From Mesostigma viride (lineage: Eukaryota > Streptophyta > Mesostigmatophyceae > Mesostigmatales > Mesostigmataceae), in assembly GCA_009746045.1 (NCBI GenBank), contig RPFO01000488.1, forward strand, positions 1 to 32,500: a stretch of DNA of 32,500 nucleotides. Direction: 5' to 3'. Below the pieces are notes generated by a model, which was given only the letters and a program-made list of their open reading frames with translations, did not search any database and had not been told where the DNA came from. The position numbers and the translations under genes were made by a program. Positions 7,036-15,167 of the stretch are shown piece by piece; the first letter of the stretch is position 1, and each line of letters opens with the position of its first letter.

Positions 7036-9185
7036 GTGGAAGACTGGTCGGAGGGCATCGGAATGTACGGGTCAAGAATGTCTGTAGGAGTGGTTGTAAA
7101 TATACCGGACGAGTTTGAGATTTTAGTCATGTCACTAAGTTCTTGAGGAGTTGTTTTGGATATATAACGCTCCACCTTCCCATCCGATTTTCTTCGAAAT
7201 GCCACCCAGTAGCTGTTTTGTTGTCTCCATGATGAGTTTAACGTGTATCGAACCTTCGACTTCAGATTGTCAAACAGGTCGAGTGCATAGTCACTATGGT
7301 GCAGATTGATACCCAGCATACCCCAATGCGTCGTAGCCGCATTTCTCCAATTCTGATGGGCATCTGTCGTGGCCGGGTGATATTTATTCGTCAAAGACAT
7401 AGTATTTTCTGCAAACGAGACGAAAGCATCGTTGCTGCCCAAATATAGCCGAAAACACAATAGAAATGGGCCGTCGATGAGCTGCTCTGAAAAAACAACA
7501 CATTTGCTTGGTGCCGGAGTGGCTGTTTTTACAAAAAAGAATTTTTCGGGAGACCCTTCAAAGTAGTATTTCGAAGCTTCTGCTTGCAGCGTGGTCACGG
7601 AGTGGCGCGAGAATGATTCTAGAGAATGGAGCGTCGTAGCGGGGCCGTCTATCTCCACGGTCTCTCCTGACAGGTTTGGCGAGTCCTTTACGGTTACGAT
7701 CCTGTATCTGAGTTCTACATCATCGCCTTCGGATGGATTTTGAAACGTCGTTGTCTTCAACGTCCCATCCAAGGCCCCTTGAGATACTCCGTTCGCCAAC
7801 AGATGAAAACCGGTGAGAGGAGGCAACGACTTTCCCCACCCCACATCATGGTCCGCGTAGACGCCGTTGATCGCGATTTTTACAGGATTTAGATATGAAA
7901 TGTAGGAACTTGGTGTCCGGATGCCGGAGTGCAGTTGGCTCATTTTTGAAACGCATACCATCACCCCTCCTTTGTGGGTGGTGTAGGAGGTGAGGGTCGA
8001 GTCGTTGTAGACGTCTATCTCGTAGTTCATATACTTGTTACTATCTGCCGCGACTGGCGCGGTGATTACGGCGTCTTCCCCGCGCAGTCCCCCGTTTTGC
8101 GAGAGGGAGACTCCGCCGATGGTCGGAGTGGTCGGCGTGAGCTGGGTGGAATTCATGTACCACCTGATGGGGAGTTTGCGTTGGTATGCGAAGGGGGTCG
8201 TCATCTTTATGCCCTGTTTGAGGGTCGTTCCCTCTACGACCTCCCAATTAGCGGTGGTTGGATTGGTGCTCCAGTAGAGTGCGTTCACAGGGTCAATCGG
8301 ACCCATTCGCCAGTCCGTCAGTGGCGAGTATGTACGCGTGATGGTGAAGGATCTCCCAGTTAGTGGAAGGCGGCGGTTGTCGTCGCGAATCGTGGCGAAA
8401 GACAACAACTCCACGCGGAGAGGGAGGCCGTTAAATCGAGATCCGCCGAGACCATAGAAAGAGTCGGAAAAGTATGGATATCCTACCTCTCCGTCCACAA
8501 CGCTCTCCCCCGTGCGCGCCTGGGTCGTGTGGTAGTCGCGATAGGTAAACTTACAGATTCCACTCGCGTCGCCATTCGTAACGTTGTAGGGCAGCTGGAC
8601 TCGCACATCCTGGTCATTGATGACGTTGAACGCGTTTTGGTGCGACACGGTCGTCCCGTCTTCGAGATGGAGGACGAAATCCCCGTTCAAGTTAGCTATC
8701 GACGTTTTGCCTACCCCGTGTTGGTCAAAAAGGTAGTCCAATTGCGCGCGGGTCAGGACTCTGCCACCAGGGTCTAGCAACGTATCAGGGCTAAAGTCGA
8801 AGACGTGGTACTGGGTCGCTCCCACTTTCGCCGTAAGGTAAGGTTCATTTAGAGTGAGATCGTCGACTAAAGTAGTCCCTGATTTAAAATAGGAATACCC
8901 ATTCACGACGAGACTGTAAGCAAGTTCCGATGGGTCGCTTGCGGTCTCGTCGTCGTAATTGTCTCCGAGTCGCACATTTGTCGGCTGGCTCGGGTAGAAA
9001 ATTTTGAATCCGTCGACAACGAGTGACTCATCGAATGGATGTGAAATGCCAAGAAGTAACGTCACGCTAGCTTGAAGCCCATCTATGTCTGTTTCGATGT
9101 TAGAAACACGCTCCTCCATTTCAGGGTCGAGCGTTAACCCGGTGGCGAGATTGGTCGGTCTGCTCAATGTTGTTAGAACGACCAT
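7032..9185 (-). CDS. very large beta-rich structural protein with N-terminal coiled coil, fibre-like (717 aa)
   Basis: The largest intact frame of the minus-strand block. After a short N-terminus (MVVLTTLSRPTNLATGL), residues about 21-45 (EMEERVSNIETDIDGLQASVTLLLG) show heptad periodicity, a short trimerisation-type coiled coil. The remaining about 670 residues are rich in Thr, Ser, Asp, Tyr and Gly with strand-like patterns. This layout, a short coiled coil followed by a long beta-rich shaft or head, is typical of fibre or spike proteins. The gene is first in the minus-strand block, starting only 24 bp from the divergently transcribed coiled-coil/AT-hook gene. No recognisable enzyme motif. 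The role in host attachment or capsid decoration is inferred. Confidence 0.6.
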   Translation of the reverse strand: MVVLTTLSRPTNLATGLTLDPEMEERVSNIETDIDGLQASVTLLLGISHPFDESLVVDGFKIFYPSQPTNVRLGDNYDDETASDPSELAYSLVVNGYSYFKSGTTLVDDLTLNEPYLTAKVGATQYHVFDFSPDTLLDPGGRVLTRAQLDYLFDQHGVGKTSIANLNGDFVLHLEDGTTVSHQNAFNVINDQDVRVQLPYNVTNGDASGICKFTYRDYHTTQARTGESVVDGEVGYPYFSDSFYGLGGSRFNGLPLRVELLSFATIRDDNRRLPLTGRSFTITRTYSPLTDWRMGPIDPVNALYWSTNPTTANWEVVEGTTLKQGIKMTTPFAYQRKLPIRWYMNSTQLTPTTPTIGGVSLSQNGGLRGEDAVITAPVAADSNKYMNYEIDVYNDSTLTSYTTHKGGVMVCVSKMSQLHSGIRTPSSYISYLNPVKIAINGVYADHDVGWGKSLPPLTGFHLLANGVSQGALDGTLKTTTFQNPSEGDDVELRYRIVTVKDSPNLSGETVEIDGPATTLHSLESFSRHSVTTLQAEASKYYFEGSPEKFFFVKTATPAPSKCVVFSEQLIDGPFLLCFRLYLGSNDAFVSFAENTMSLTNKYHPATTDAHQNWRNAATTHWGMLGINLHHSDYALDLFDNLKSKVRYTLNSSWRQQNSYWVAFRRKSDGKVERYISKTTPQELSDMTKISNSSGIFTTTPTDILDPYIPMPSDQSST

Positions 9186-9209
9186 TTATTATCTACCTAG
9201 AATATAAAC
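9186..9209. promoter_or_regulatory. 24-bp divergent intergenic promoter region
   Basis: The two gene blocks of the virus diverge here with only 24 bp between start codons. The spacer is AT-rich and contains AATATAAAC on the plus strand just before the ATG at 9210 and ATAATAAATGG on the minus strand at the ATG of 9185. TATA-like elements so close to the starts imply very short leaders, or that promoter elements lie inside the opposite coding region. Confidence 0.4.
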
Positions 9210-9736
9210 ATGGCCTCTGAGGCTTCAGAGACCCCAACGAGCTACCAAGACGAAACCTTCGCCGAGACGCGGGAAGAGCAGGTTGACCTGGTCAAGACAA
9301 TTCGAAAGGGACAACCGCTGAATGATGAACAGAAAAAAGCCCTTCGCGACAAAATGAGGGTTTACCAGCAACGCGCAAAAGCCGAGAGGGAGAAGAGACG
9401 AAACGAAGAAAAGGAGGCAGAGATAACGAAACGAAAGGTCCTTGCAAAGGAATTGGAGATTCAGCGGCAAAGGCTAGTCGAACTCGAGCTGCAAGAAGCC
9501 GTAACAAATCGCGGATTGAACGCCTTCTCGCTGAAGATTCCGTCGCCTCAACCCCCGCCGACACGCCAAAACCAAGACGGGGTCGAAAGCCCAAGGAGAC
9601 AGAGCCGGACTCTCCGCCACCCCCGATCAAGACCCGACAGCTCCCACCTCCACCACCGCCACCTGTCGCGATGACGCCATACGAGATGCGCATGGCCGCC
9701 ATCCGCGCGTCTCTCCTTGCTAGTCTGGACGATTAA
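9210..9736 (+). CDS. coiled-coil protein with AT-hook and proline-rich tail, one frameshift
   Basis: The frame from 9210 encodes about 100 residues that are highly charged and helical (EQKKALRDKMRVYQQRAKAE onward to ELEIQRQRLVELELQEAV), a long coiled coil. As it stands the frame runs on to 9674, but its last part is composition-driven nonsense. Shifting frame at the AAA at 9506-9508 gives SRIERLLAEDS, then KPRRGRKPKE (an AT-hook-like motif), a run of seven prolines, and a regular helical C-terminus AAIRASLLASLDD with TAA at 9734-9736, 12 bp before the ATPase gene. One base lost from an A run explains this. The restored layout suggests a DNA-binding or scaffolding protein; the function is unknown. 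Confidence 0.6.
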
Positions 9737-9748
9737 AATGTCTTCAGA

Positions 9749-10633
9749 ATGATAATGGCTATCATCGAAGAGCGACGAATTCATTCACTTGAGAACAAAG
9801 ACATCAAGCAACGATACGCCCCACAGCGTCCTGCTCCACCGAATATGCCGAGTCTTCATTTCATCGCAAACTTCTGCGGAGCTCGACGGTCTGGGAAAAC
9901 TACATCGGCAGTCAACATGGCGAAGGCTTACTTTGCTAACAACTCATTCGACAAGCTGTACCTCATTTCAGGGAGTGCCCACACGGAGCCGAAATACAAG
10001 GAGCTCCCGGAACCAGCTATGACGATGGAAGTCTACTCTAACCTGGCATTCGATGGGATGATAGATCATATAAAGTCTGACCTCCACGAATACGAGAGGT
10101 ACAAGGACGATCTCAAGGTCTGGGAAACGTTCAAACGCGAATACGTGGATGGGAAAAAAAACGCAGAACTCATGGACCTCTCCATGTACCTACGCCTTGA
10201 TGCAATGAACTGGGATAAACCTGCGACAAGGTTCGAGCACGGTCCTCCTTCGTCGCTCATTCTGATAGACGACATGCAAGGCAGTGCCCTCTATCAGAGC
10301 TCTAGCAAAAACGCTGTTGCGGCTTTCGCGTTCAAACACAGACACTTCCTCACGAGCATGATTTTCCTGACACAGGCGTACACGAGCGGTGGCGTACCAC
10401 GAGCAGTGCGAGCGAATATATCGTTTCTTGCGCTGTTCAGAACGAAGGACCATCGAGCCGCGCGACAGATCGCGGAAGAGAGCGCGGGGTCTGTGGCGCC
10501 GGATGAGTTTCTCGCGCTATGGGACCACGCCGTCAAGGACGATCCTCACGACTTCTTTGCTGTCGACTTCGACCAGCGCGACCCGAAAAAAATGTTTCGT
10601 CGAAACTTCAATACATTTCTCTCGATAAAATAA
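9749..10633 (+). CDS. A32-type genome-packaging ATPase (FtsK-HerA superfamily)
   Basis: The 294-residue product has the length and motifs of the packaging ATPases of polintons, PLVs, virophages and large DNA viruses. Walker A is GARRSGKT (residues 44-51) after the strand HFIANFC. Walker B is LILIDDM (170-176). A downstream strand ends in FLTQ (206-209), the sensor position, and an arginine-rich segment PRAVRANISFLALFR follows. The enzyme would drive translocation of viral DNA into the preformed capsid. ATG 9749 and ATG 9755 are both possible starts. The gene lies 12 bp after the restored end of the coiled-coil gene and 22 bp before the next ATG, suggesting a shared transcription unit. Frame intact. 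Confidence 0.88.
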   Translation: MIMAIIEERRIHSLENKDIKQRYAPQRPAPPNMPSLHFIANFCGARRSGKTTSAVNMAKAYFANNSFDKLYLISGSAHTEPKYKELPEPAMTMEVYSNLAFDGMIDHIKSDLHEYERYKDDLKVWETFKREYVDGKKNAELMDLSMYLRLDAMNWDKPATRFEHGPPSSLILIDDMQGSALYQSSSKNAVAAFAFKHRHFLTSMIFLTQAYTSGGVPRAVRANISFLALFRTKDHRAARQIAEESAGSVAPDEFLALWDHAVKDDPHDFFAVDFDQRDPKKMFRRNFNTFLSIK

Positions 10634-10655
10634 TTTTCTCTGAACATGATATACT

Positions 10656-11150
10656 ATGGATATTCCGTCCACCAAACGATACGCAGGCGCCGAGAAGGAG
10701 TACGTGTTGGACACCCAAGCACTCCTCCGATATTGTTCGGGTTCTCGACTGGGGCAGAAAACTCTAGAACGTGTCGTCAGGATCCTTCAAGAAGCAGGCC
10801 ACCACGACACGATTCCGTCCACTTGTCACGACATGAGCCCCGAAATCCGATTGGCCATCCTCGCCTTGGTGGGCGATCGCAGGCGTCCACGTGGGCGCTC
10901 ACCCTCCAAAACGGAAAAACGACACGAACCGAAACGGCCTCGAGGGCGCCCAAGGATCCACCCCGTAGGGTATAAAAAGCCTCGAGCCAAAAAATTGTCT
11001 CATGTTCAGTCATCAGATGACGGTGACCGTAGAGGAGCGTCGCGAGCAATGGCGACGGGCCCAGGCGAAGAGGCGAGCAATCGCCCGCGACCAGACGAAC
11101 TGCATCTCGGCGAAAAGCAAGGTCAAGAAGGGCGTCTGGAATCCCAGTGA
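10656..11150 (+). CDS. AT-hook DNA-binding protein upstream of the recombinase
   Basis: The N-terminal about 75 residues are helical without a recognisable family. A classical AT-hook, RPRGRPRIHP (core GRP at about residues 96-98), follows within a basic Pro-rich region, with a second basic patch KKPRAKK. The last about 45 codons overlap the start of the recombinase frame and read like a shadow of it (Gly/Arg/Glu-rich). The true protein probably ends earlier, or the two frames are one gene joined by a frameshift near 10990-11010. In the latter case the recombinase would have an N-terminal AT-hook domain. AT-hooks bind the minor groove of AT-rich DNA; a role in recombination-site or terminus binding would fit the neighbour but is inference. 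Confidence 0.5.
   Translation: MDIPSTKRYAGAEKEYVLDTQALLRYCSGSRLGQKTLERVVRILQEAGHHDTIPSTCHDMSPEIRLAILALVGDRRRPRGRSPSKTEKRHEPKRPRGRPRIHPVGYKKPRAKKLSHVQSSDDGDRRGASRAMATGPGEEASNRPRPDELHLGEKQGQEGRLESQ
10971..10978 (+). promoter_or_regulatory. TATA-box-like element before the recombinase gene
   Basis: TATAAAAA begins 31 bp before the ATG at 11002 (46 bp before ATG 11017), inside the AT-hook ORF. The spacing suits a TATA box with a short leader for the recombinase. It may also be chance, because the same bases encode Gly-Tyr-Lys-Lys of the AT-hook protein. Confidence 0.3.
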
Positions 11151-12285
11151 CCGATGGATCGCAAATAACCCCGAGTGCGCGGAAAAAATCGGCTTGCAGG
11201 CGACCTCTCCACCCTCGCCGGAGCCACCGCACCACGAGGAACCGCCTGCGCGACCTACTGATGGACGATATTGGACGTTCAACGAGGCCGTCGCCGCAGC
11301 GGATTCCCGGCCAGAGCATCACGAGCCTGGCAGGCCCTCGAGAGAGCGCGGGGCGACGCGCAAAACCGCGAAGGGGTATATCGGCAGGCTGCGAGTTCTC
11401 CTTGACAAAATGGGGTGCTCGCAGGACGAATCAGTCGACTGCCTCGCAGACACCGCCCGTGTCCTGCGCGTCGTCCACGAAACCTCGGAACCCAAACGCA
11501 AGCTCGCACACTCGAAAGAGGATGCGTGGAGGGAGAACGAGAAGAACTTGCTCGGAGTGATAAACGGGGTGAATCGAATGATGCCACCTGAGAAGAGGCT
11601 CCCACGCGACGTGACGGACGCGTACGCTGCTCGAGTCAATGAGCTGAAGGTCGGCGATCTCGACAGGAAATTCGACAGGGCCGAGAGCAAGCCACTGAGG
11701 TACACGTACGAGCAGCTCCAGCGGATCGCCGCCGCCGAGTACAAAAAGGACCCTACGTCTGACGCCGCTTTGATGGGTCTTATTTACCTGTCCGGCGAGA
11801 AACTGCCACCGACCAGGTACGACCACGACAAAATGCGCATCGTCAGTTCTATCAGCGAGCTCGAGCCACACGAGAACGGATACATTCCGAGCGAGCGCCG
11901 CATGATAATTCAACGTTTTAAGACGGCAGAGACGTACGGCACGTACGACTACCAAATTCCAGACGGGTACAAGAAGCTGATTAACGCGTTGCAGGCTCGA
12001 GCTGATCAGAAGTACGTGTTCGAGGACCCAAAAAATCCAGGCGAATACATGAAGCACGAGTATTATTCTGCGAAGTACAACCGCATCTACCACGGCATTG
12101 ATGCAACGAGGCAGGCGTACATCACCCGTTTCTTGAAGGGCGCTTCGTGGAAAAAGCGAAAATGGGCTGGTGACTTGATGGGGCACGACGTACTTACAGG
12201 AGCCGTTTACGAGCGGCAGGCGGGGGACCCCTCTCCCCAGGGCGGCGAGACTGGCGGACGTCGGCTGAGGCCGAGGAAAAAGTAG
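11002..12285 (+). CDS. tyrosine recombinase (integrase)
   Basis: The 427-residue product has a variable basic N-terminal half and a C-terminal catalytic domain of the tyrosine recombinase family. The candidate active-site residues are in order: R272 in LPPTRYD (box I, following the helix ALMGLIYLSG), K307 in RFKTAETYGTY (the beta-hairpin lysine), R370 in GIDATRQAYITRFL (box II), H395 in LMGHDV and the nucleophile Y403 in GAVYER. The His usually found three residues before the box II Arg is replaced (D367). The KTAETYG and PP.R.D motifs are typical of the recombinases of algal PLVs and related eukaryotic elements. It would insert and excise the viral genome through a covalent Tyr-DNA intermediate. 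The start is 11002 or 11017. The last about 20 residues are basic and Gly-rich. Confidence 0.8.
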   Translation: MFSHQMTVTVEERREQWRRAQAKRRAIARDQTNCISAKSKVKKGVWNPSDRWIANNPECAEKIGLQATSPPSPEPPHHEEPPARPTDGRYWTFNEAVAAADSRPEHHEPGRPSRERGATRKTAKGYIGRLRVLLDKMGCSQDESVDCLADTARVLRVVHETSEPKRKLAHSKEDAWRENEKNLLGVINGVNRMMPPEKRLPRDVTDAYAARVNELKVGDLDRKFDRAESKPLRYTYEQLQRIAAAEYKKDPTSDAALMGLIYLSGEKLPPTRYDHDKMRIVSSISELEPHENGYIPSERRMIIQRFKTAETYGTYDYQIPDGYKKLINALQARADQKYVFEDPKNPGEYMKHEYYSAKYNRIYHGIDATRQAYITRFLKGASWKKRKWAGDLMGHDVLTGAVYERQAGDPSPQGGETGGRRLRPRKK

Positions 12286-12634
12286 ACAGTTTTCCCGTGG
12301 GAAATTTTCATGAATGTCGAAAAGGATATCCTAAACTGCATGCATTATACAGGAAATAAAAAAGTTCCATGGGACCATTTTTCTCAAGGGTCGAGGTTCG
12401 AGGGTCTGTGTGGTTTTTAGACGAACTGAAATTTTTTAATCGAAACTTTTTTTTTTCTAAGCATACGGTATACAACCTTCCAGAATGGTCTCGAACTTCA
12501 ACCTGCATGACGACACGGTCGACCGACACGACGTAACCGACAAGCCGACACGATTCGATTCCTCGTGGGAGATCTCCCACGGGAATAAAGGCGGACTCTC
12601 CCACGACAATCCGCACTCTCGCGCTCACACCACC
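12286..12634. other. regulatory/intergenic region with inverted repeats before the primase-helicase
   Basis: About 350 bp separate the recombinase stop from the preferred primase start. Immediately after the recombinase lies TTTCCCGTGGGAAA (12291-12304), an inverted repeat with a two-base spacer. At 12564-12581 is a perfect 18-bp palindrome, CGTGGGAGATCTCCCACG, and a half-site TCTCCCACGA follows near 12598. Homopurine and T runs (12430-12460) add AT-rich sequence. These GTGGGA/TCCCAC motifs recur near 15446-15776, so they may be protein-binding or replication sites. The plus frame is open from 12485 through this region and a minus-strand ORF (12628-12308) also covers it; neither is assured. 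Confidence 0.5.
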
Positions 12635-14953
12635 ATGGAGGCTCCCGGTCCACCCATCACCGCAAAGATGATCAAGCTCGCGCGGAGGATTAAATCTAAG
12701 AACTGGAACGATAACGCCCTAGAGCTATCCGCTAACGAAGCGCTCAGGCTCATTCGCGCTGGCGGCCATTGGTGCGAGGTTCTAAAAGAAGACGATGTTG
12801 TCAAGCCATATCTCGATTACGACCTCAAATTCGATCACGAGGAAGGAGAGCCGGGAGTCACCGTCGACGACATCATCAACGACGTCTTCGAAAATTGTAA
12901 CATCAACCATGAGAACGTCAAAGTACTCACGCGTCGTCCGCGTTGGGTCGAAACCAAGGGCAAGAGGACGTTCAAGTACTCGTTCCGTGTCTACGTGAAG
13001 GGTTGGAAAGTGACGGTGAAGGATATGGGGCGTCTCATGAAGGCCAAACTTCTGCAGCTCCCCGGATGGGACGATTCCATTTACAACGACGGCCGATTGC
13101 TGAACTGTGTGTATAACACGAAGGACGTCGAGCCAGGATGCCCAATTCTCTCTCCCGTTGACGACAACGAGCCCATCGAAACGTTTGTCGCTCAATTGGT
13201 GGACGACGATGCAAAGTGGCTGCCTGTCGACGACTTGATCGACGGTCTCGAGCCTCCAGCAAAAAAAGGGAAAAAGTCGAGCGGTGGCAAGCGTGACGTT
13301 GGACGCCCTTCGACGAGGGTTTTCGCCACTAGCAGCGACGAAATCACGCACCTGGACAGTGACGACATCGCCAACGTCACTTCGCGCATCGTGGCCAGGT
13401 GGACCGAGCGTTACCCGAATTTTGAAGACCACGCGCTGGATGCTGCGAGCCTTCACTACTCGAAGGACCGTGACAACTACGTCCTGCGCACGTTCAGCCA
13501 CTTGTGCCTCGGAGCTGGCCGCGAGCACGGGAGCAACCACACTTACCTCGTCGTATCGCGTGACGGCATCGTTCAGAAATGCCACGACTCGGACTGCCGC
13601 GACTTCTCGAGCGAAGTTGTCGCTCTCGGCGACGAACTCAAGTCTTTGCTTTTCCCATCCGAGGACGCCACGACGTCTTACATCCTCGCGCACTTCGAGA
13701 ATTCTCATCGCGGTGTAGCCGAGGCCTGTGTGGTGGGATTTGCTGGGACTTGGCGGTACAGCGGTGGGTCGTTGTGGAATTTCAGGGACCACAGGTGGCG
13801 CCAGCTGATGACTGACGAACCTCTGCGGAACGCCATCGCTGAGATGGACAAGCTCCCGTCCAAGTACCGGGAGGTGTCGCGCTATTTTTCTGAACGGCGT
13901 GACAAGGCCGAGTATCTGGGCGACGACAAGAAGGCGGCGTACTTCGAAGCCCTGGCTGACTCCGCTGTGAAGATCTCCCACAACTTGCGTGACGGCCCTT
14001 ACATCAACAACATCCGCAACGAGGTCAAGGGAATCATCTACGCCGAGCCAACCGAATTCGTGGAGAGGCTCGACAAAGATCCGCTGCTCCTGTGCTTCAC
14101 TAACGGGGTTCTGGAACTCGCTACCATGACCCTGCGACCTGGACGGCCCGACGACATGATTTCCAAGCAGATGGGACTTCCCTACACGCCAGACGCCGAC
14201 ACTTGTGCTATGGAAGTGAAGCTGGAGGAAATTTTCCCAGACGCTGTGACCCGGGCCCACTTCAAGCGTTTCCTTGGCTCACTGATGGTGGGGGACAATC
14301 GTGACGAGCAAGGATACTTCTGGAAGGGTTCAGGACGGAACGGGAAGGGCTTCCTGATGAGCGTCATCAGGTCAGCGTACGGCGACAACGTGAACAACGT
14401 TCGTGCTGCTTTCTACACTTCGCAGGAGCGGGACAGCGATGTGGCGACGCCAGAAGTTTTGGGAATGCGCGGCATGCGCGTTGGTTTGACGAACGAGCTC
14501 CAGCGCAACGTCCCTATCGTGGCGTCGAAGTTCAAGAATATCACTGGCAACGGGGTCCTGAAGGCGCGTGCTCTCCACTCGAACGAGTACGTGCAATTTC
14601 CTACGACGTTCAAGCTAGTTTTGGATACCAACAACGACGTGAAATTTGACGAGCACTGCGAGGGATTGTGGGACCGCGCTGTCATGTACCCTTTCGTGAG
14701 CAAGTTTTGCACGCAGGAGGAAATTGACGCGGAACCTGAGCGTCAGCACATGAAGCTCATCGACACCACACTGGGCACTCGCGCCAAGGAGTTTGCGTTA
14801 GGATTGATGGCGATTTCGATTAGAGAGTGCGTAGTATACCTGGCAGCAACTAGCAAGGACGAGAGGTGGCCGCCTAGGTCGGAGGAGATGAGAGTCCTGA
14901 AGACGGACTCGAAGGTTTCGTCTGATGGTGTGGTGCCTTTATCGAGGAGCTAA
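12635..14953 (+). CDS. primase-superfamily 3 helicase (archaeo-eukaryotic primase plus D5-like helicase)
   Basis: The start is set at ATG 12635 because of its CACCATGG context and the onset of conserved sequence; the frame is open from an ATG at 12485, and residue numbers here count from that one. The N-terminal primase domain shows PYLDYD (catalytic acids D111 and D113), the region KYSFRVYV (about 164-171, where the second motif usually has SxH; here Arg stands in place of His) and GRLLNCVY. The C-terminal SF3 helicase has Walker A GSGRNGKG (615-622), motif B around GLTNELQR, and motif C LVLDTNNDVKFD followed by GLWDRAVMYPF. Primase-helicases of this type replicate PLV, virophage and other viral genomes. 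The frame ends at 14953, but the true C-terminus continues in other frames to 15167 (separate entry). Confidence 0.85.
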   Translation: MEAPGPPITAKMIKLARRIKSKNWNDNALELSANEALRLIRAGGHWCEVLKEDDVVKPYLDYDLKFDHEEGEPGVTVDDIINDVFENCNINHENVKVLTRRPRWVETKGKRTFKYSFRVYVKGWKVTVKDMGRLMKAKLLQLPGWDDSIYNDGRLLNCVYNTKDVEPGCPILSPVDDNEPIETFVAQLVDDDAKWLPVDDLIDGLEPPAKKGKKSSGGKRDVGRPSTRVFATSSDEITHLDSDDIANVTSRIVARWTERYPNFEDHALDAASLHYSKDRDNYVLRTFSHLCLGAGREHGSNHTYLVVSRDGIVQKCHDSDCRDFSSEVVALGDELKSLLFPSEDATTSYILAHFENSHRGVAEACVVGFAGTWRYSGGSLWNFRDHRWRQLMTDEPLRNAIAEMDKLPSKYREVSRYFSERRDKAEYLGDDKKAAYFEALADSAVKISHNLRDGPYINNIRNEVKGIIYAEPTEFVERLDKDPLLLCFTNGVLELATMTLRPGRPDDMISKQMGLPYTPDADTCAMEVKLEEIFPDAVTRAHFKRFLGSLMVGDNRDEQGYFWKGSGRNGKGFLMSVIRSAYGDNVNNVRAAFYTSQERDSDVATPEVLGMRGMRVGLTNELQRNVPIVASKFKNITGNGVLKARALHSNEYVQFPTTFKLVLDTNNDVKFDEHCEGLWDRAVMYPFVSKFCTQEEIDAEPERQHMKLIDTTLGTRAKEFALGLMAISIRECVVYLAATSKDERWPPRSEEMRVLKTDSKVSSDGVVPLSRS

Positions 14954-15167
14954 AGAAAAGCGGCGAGCTCGTCAAGTGCAGCGGAGAGGCAGTGCCTGTC
15001 AAGGTTCTTCTCGACGAGTACATTGCTTCGACTGGTATGGATAGCTACAAGGCGAAATTATTTGGAGACGAGGCAAAGGCGGTTTGGGCTGCAGGCTGAC
15101 TCAGTACAAGTTGAGCGACGGTTCCAGGCCGAACTGCTTTATTGGATGGCGGTATTGCCCTTCGTAA
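14935..15167 (+). pseudogene. frameshifted C-terminal end of the primase-helicase
   Basis: After the primase-helicase frame loses sense near 14934-14940, another frame continues with FIEELKKSGELVKCSGEAVP and proceeds to GDEAKAVWAAG, stopping at 15097-15099. This is a plausible helical end-domain of a D5-like helicase. From about 15094 a third frame continues with LTQYKLSDGS and ends at TAA 15165-15167. Two single-base changes therefore separate the last about 75 codons from the main frame. Either the gene is decaying at its 3' end or the assembly has two indels here. Confidence 0.55.

Noticed and set aside
11431-12186. 251-codon minus-strand ORF opposite the recombinase
   Set aside because: Shadow of the recombinase frame, which holds the catalytic Arg, Lys, Arg, His and Tyr.
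12782-14260. 492-codon minus-strand ORF opposite the primase-helicase
   Set aside because: It is the complement of a GC-biased coding frame; the plus frame has primase and SF3 helicase motifs in order.
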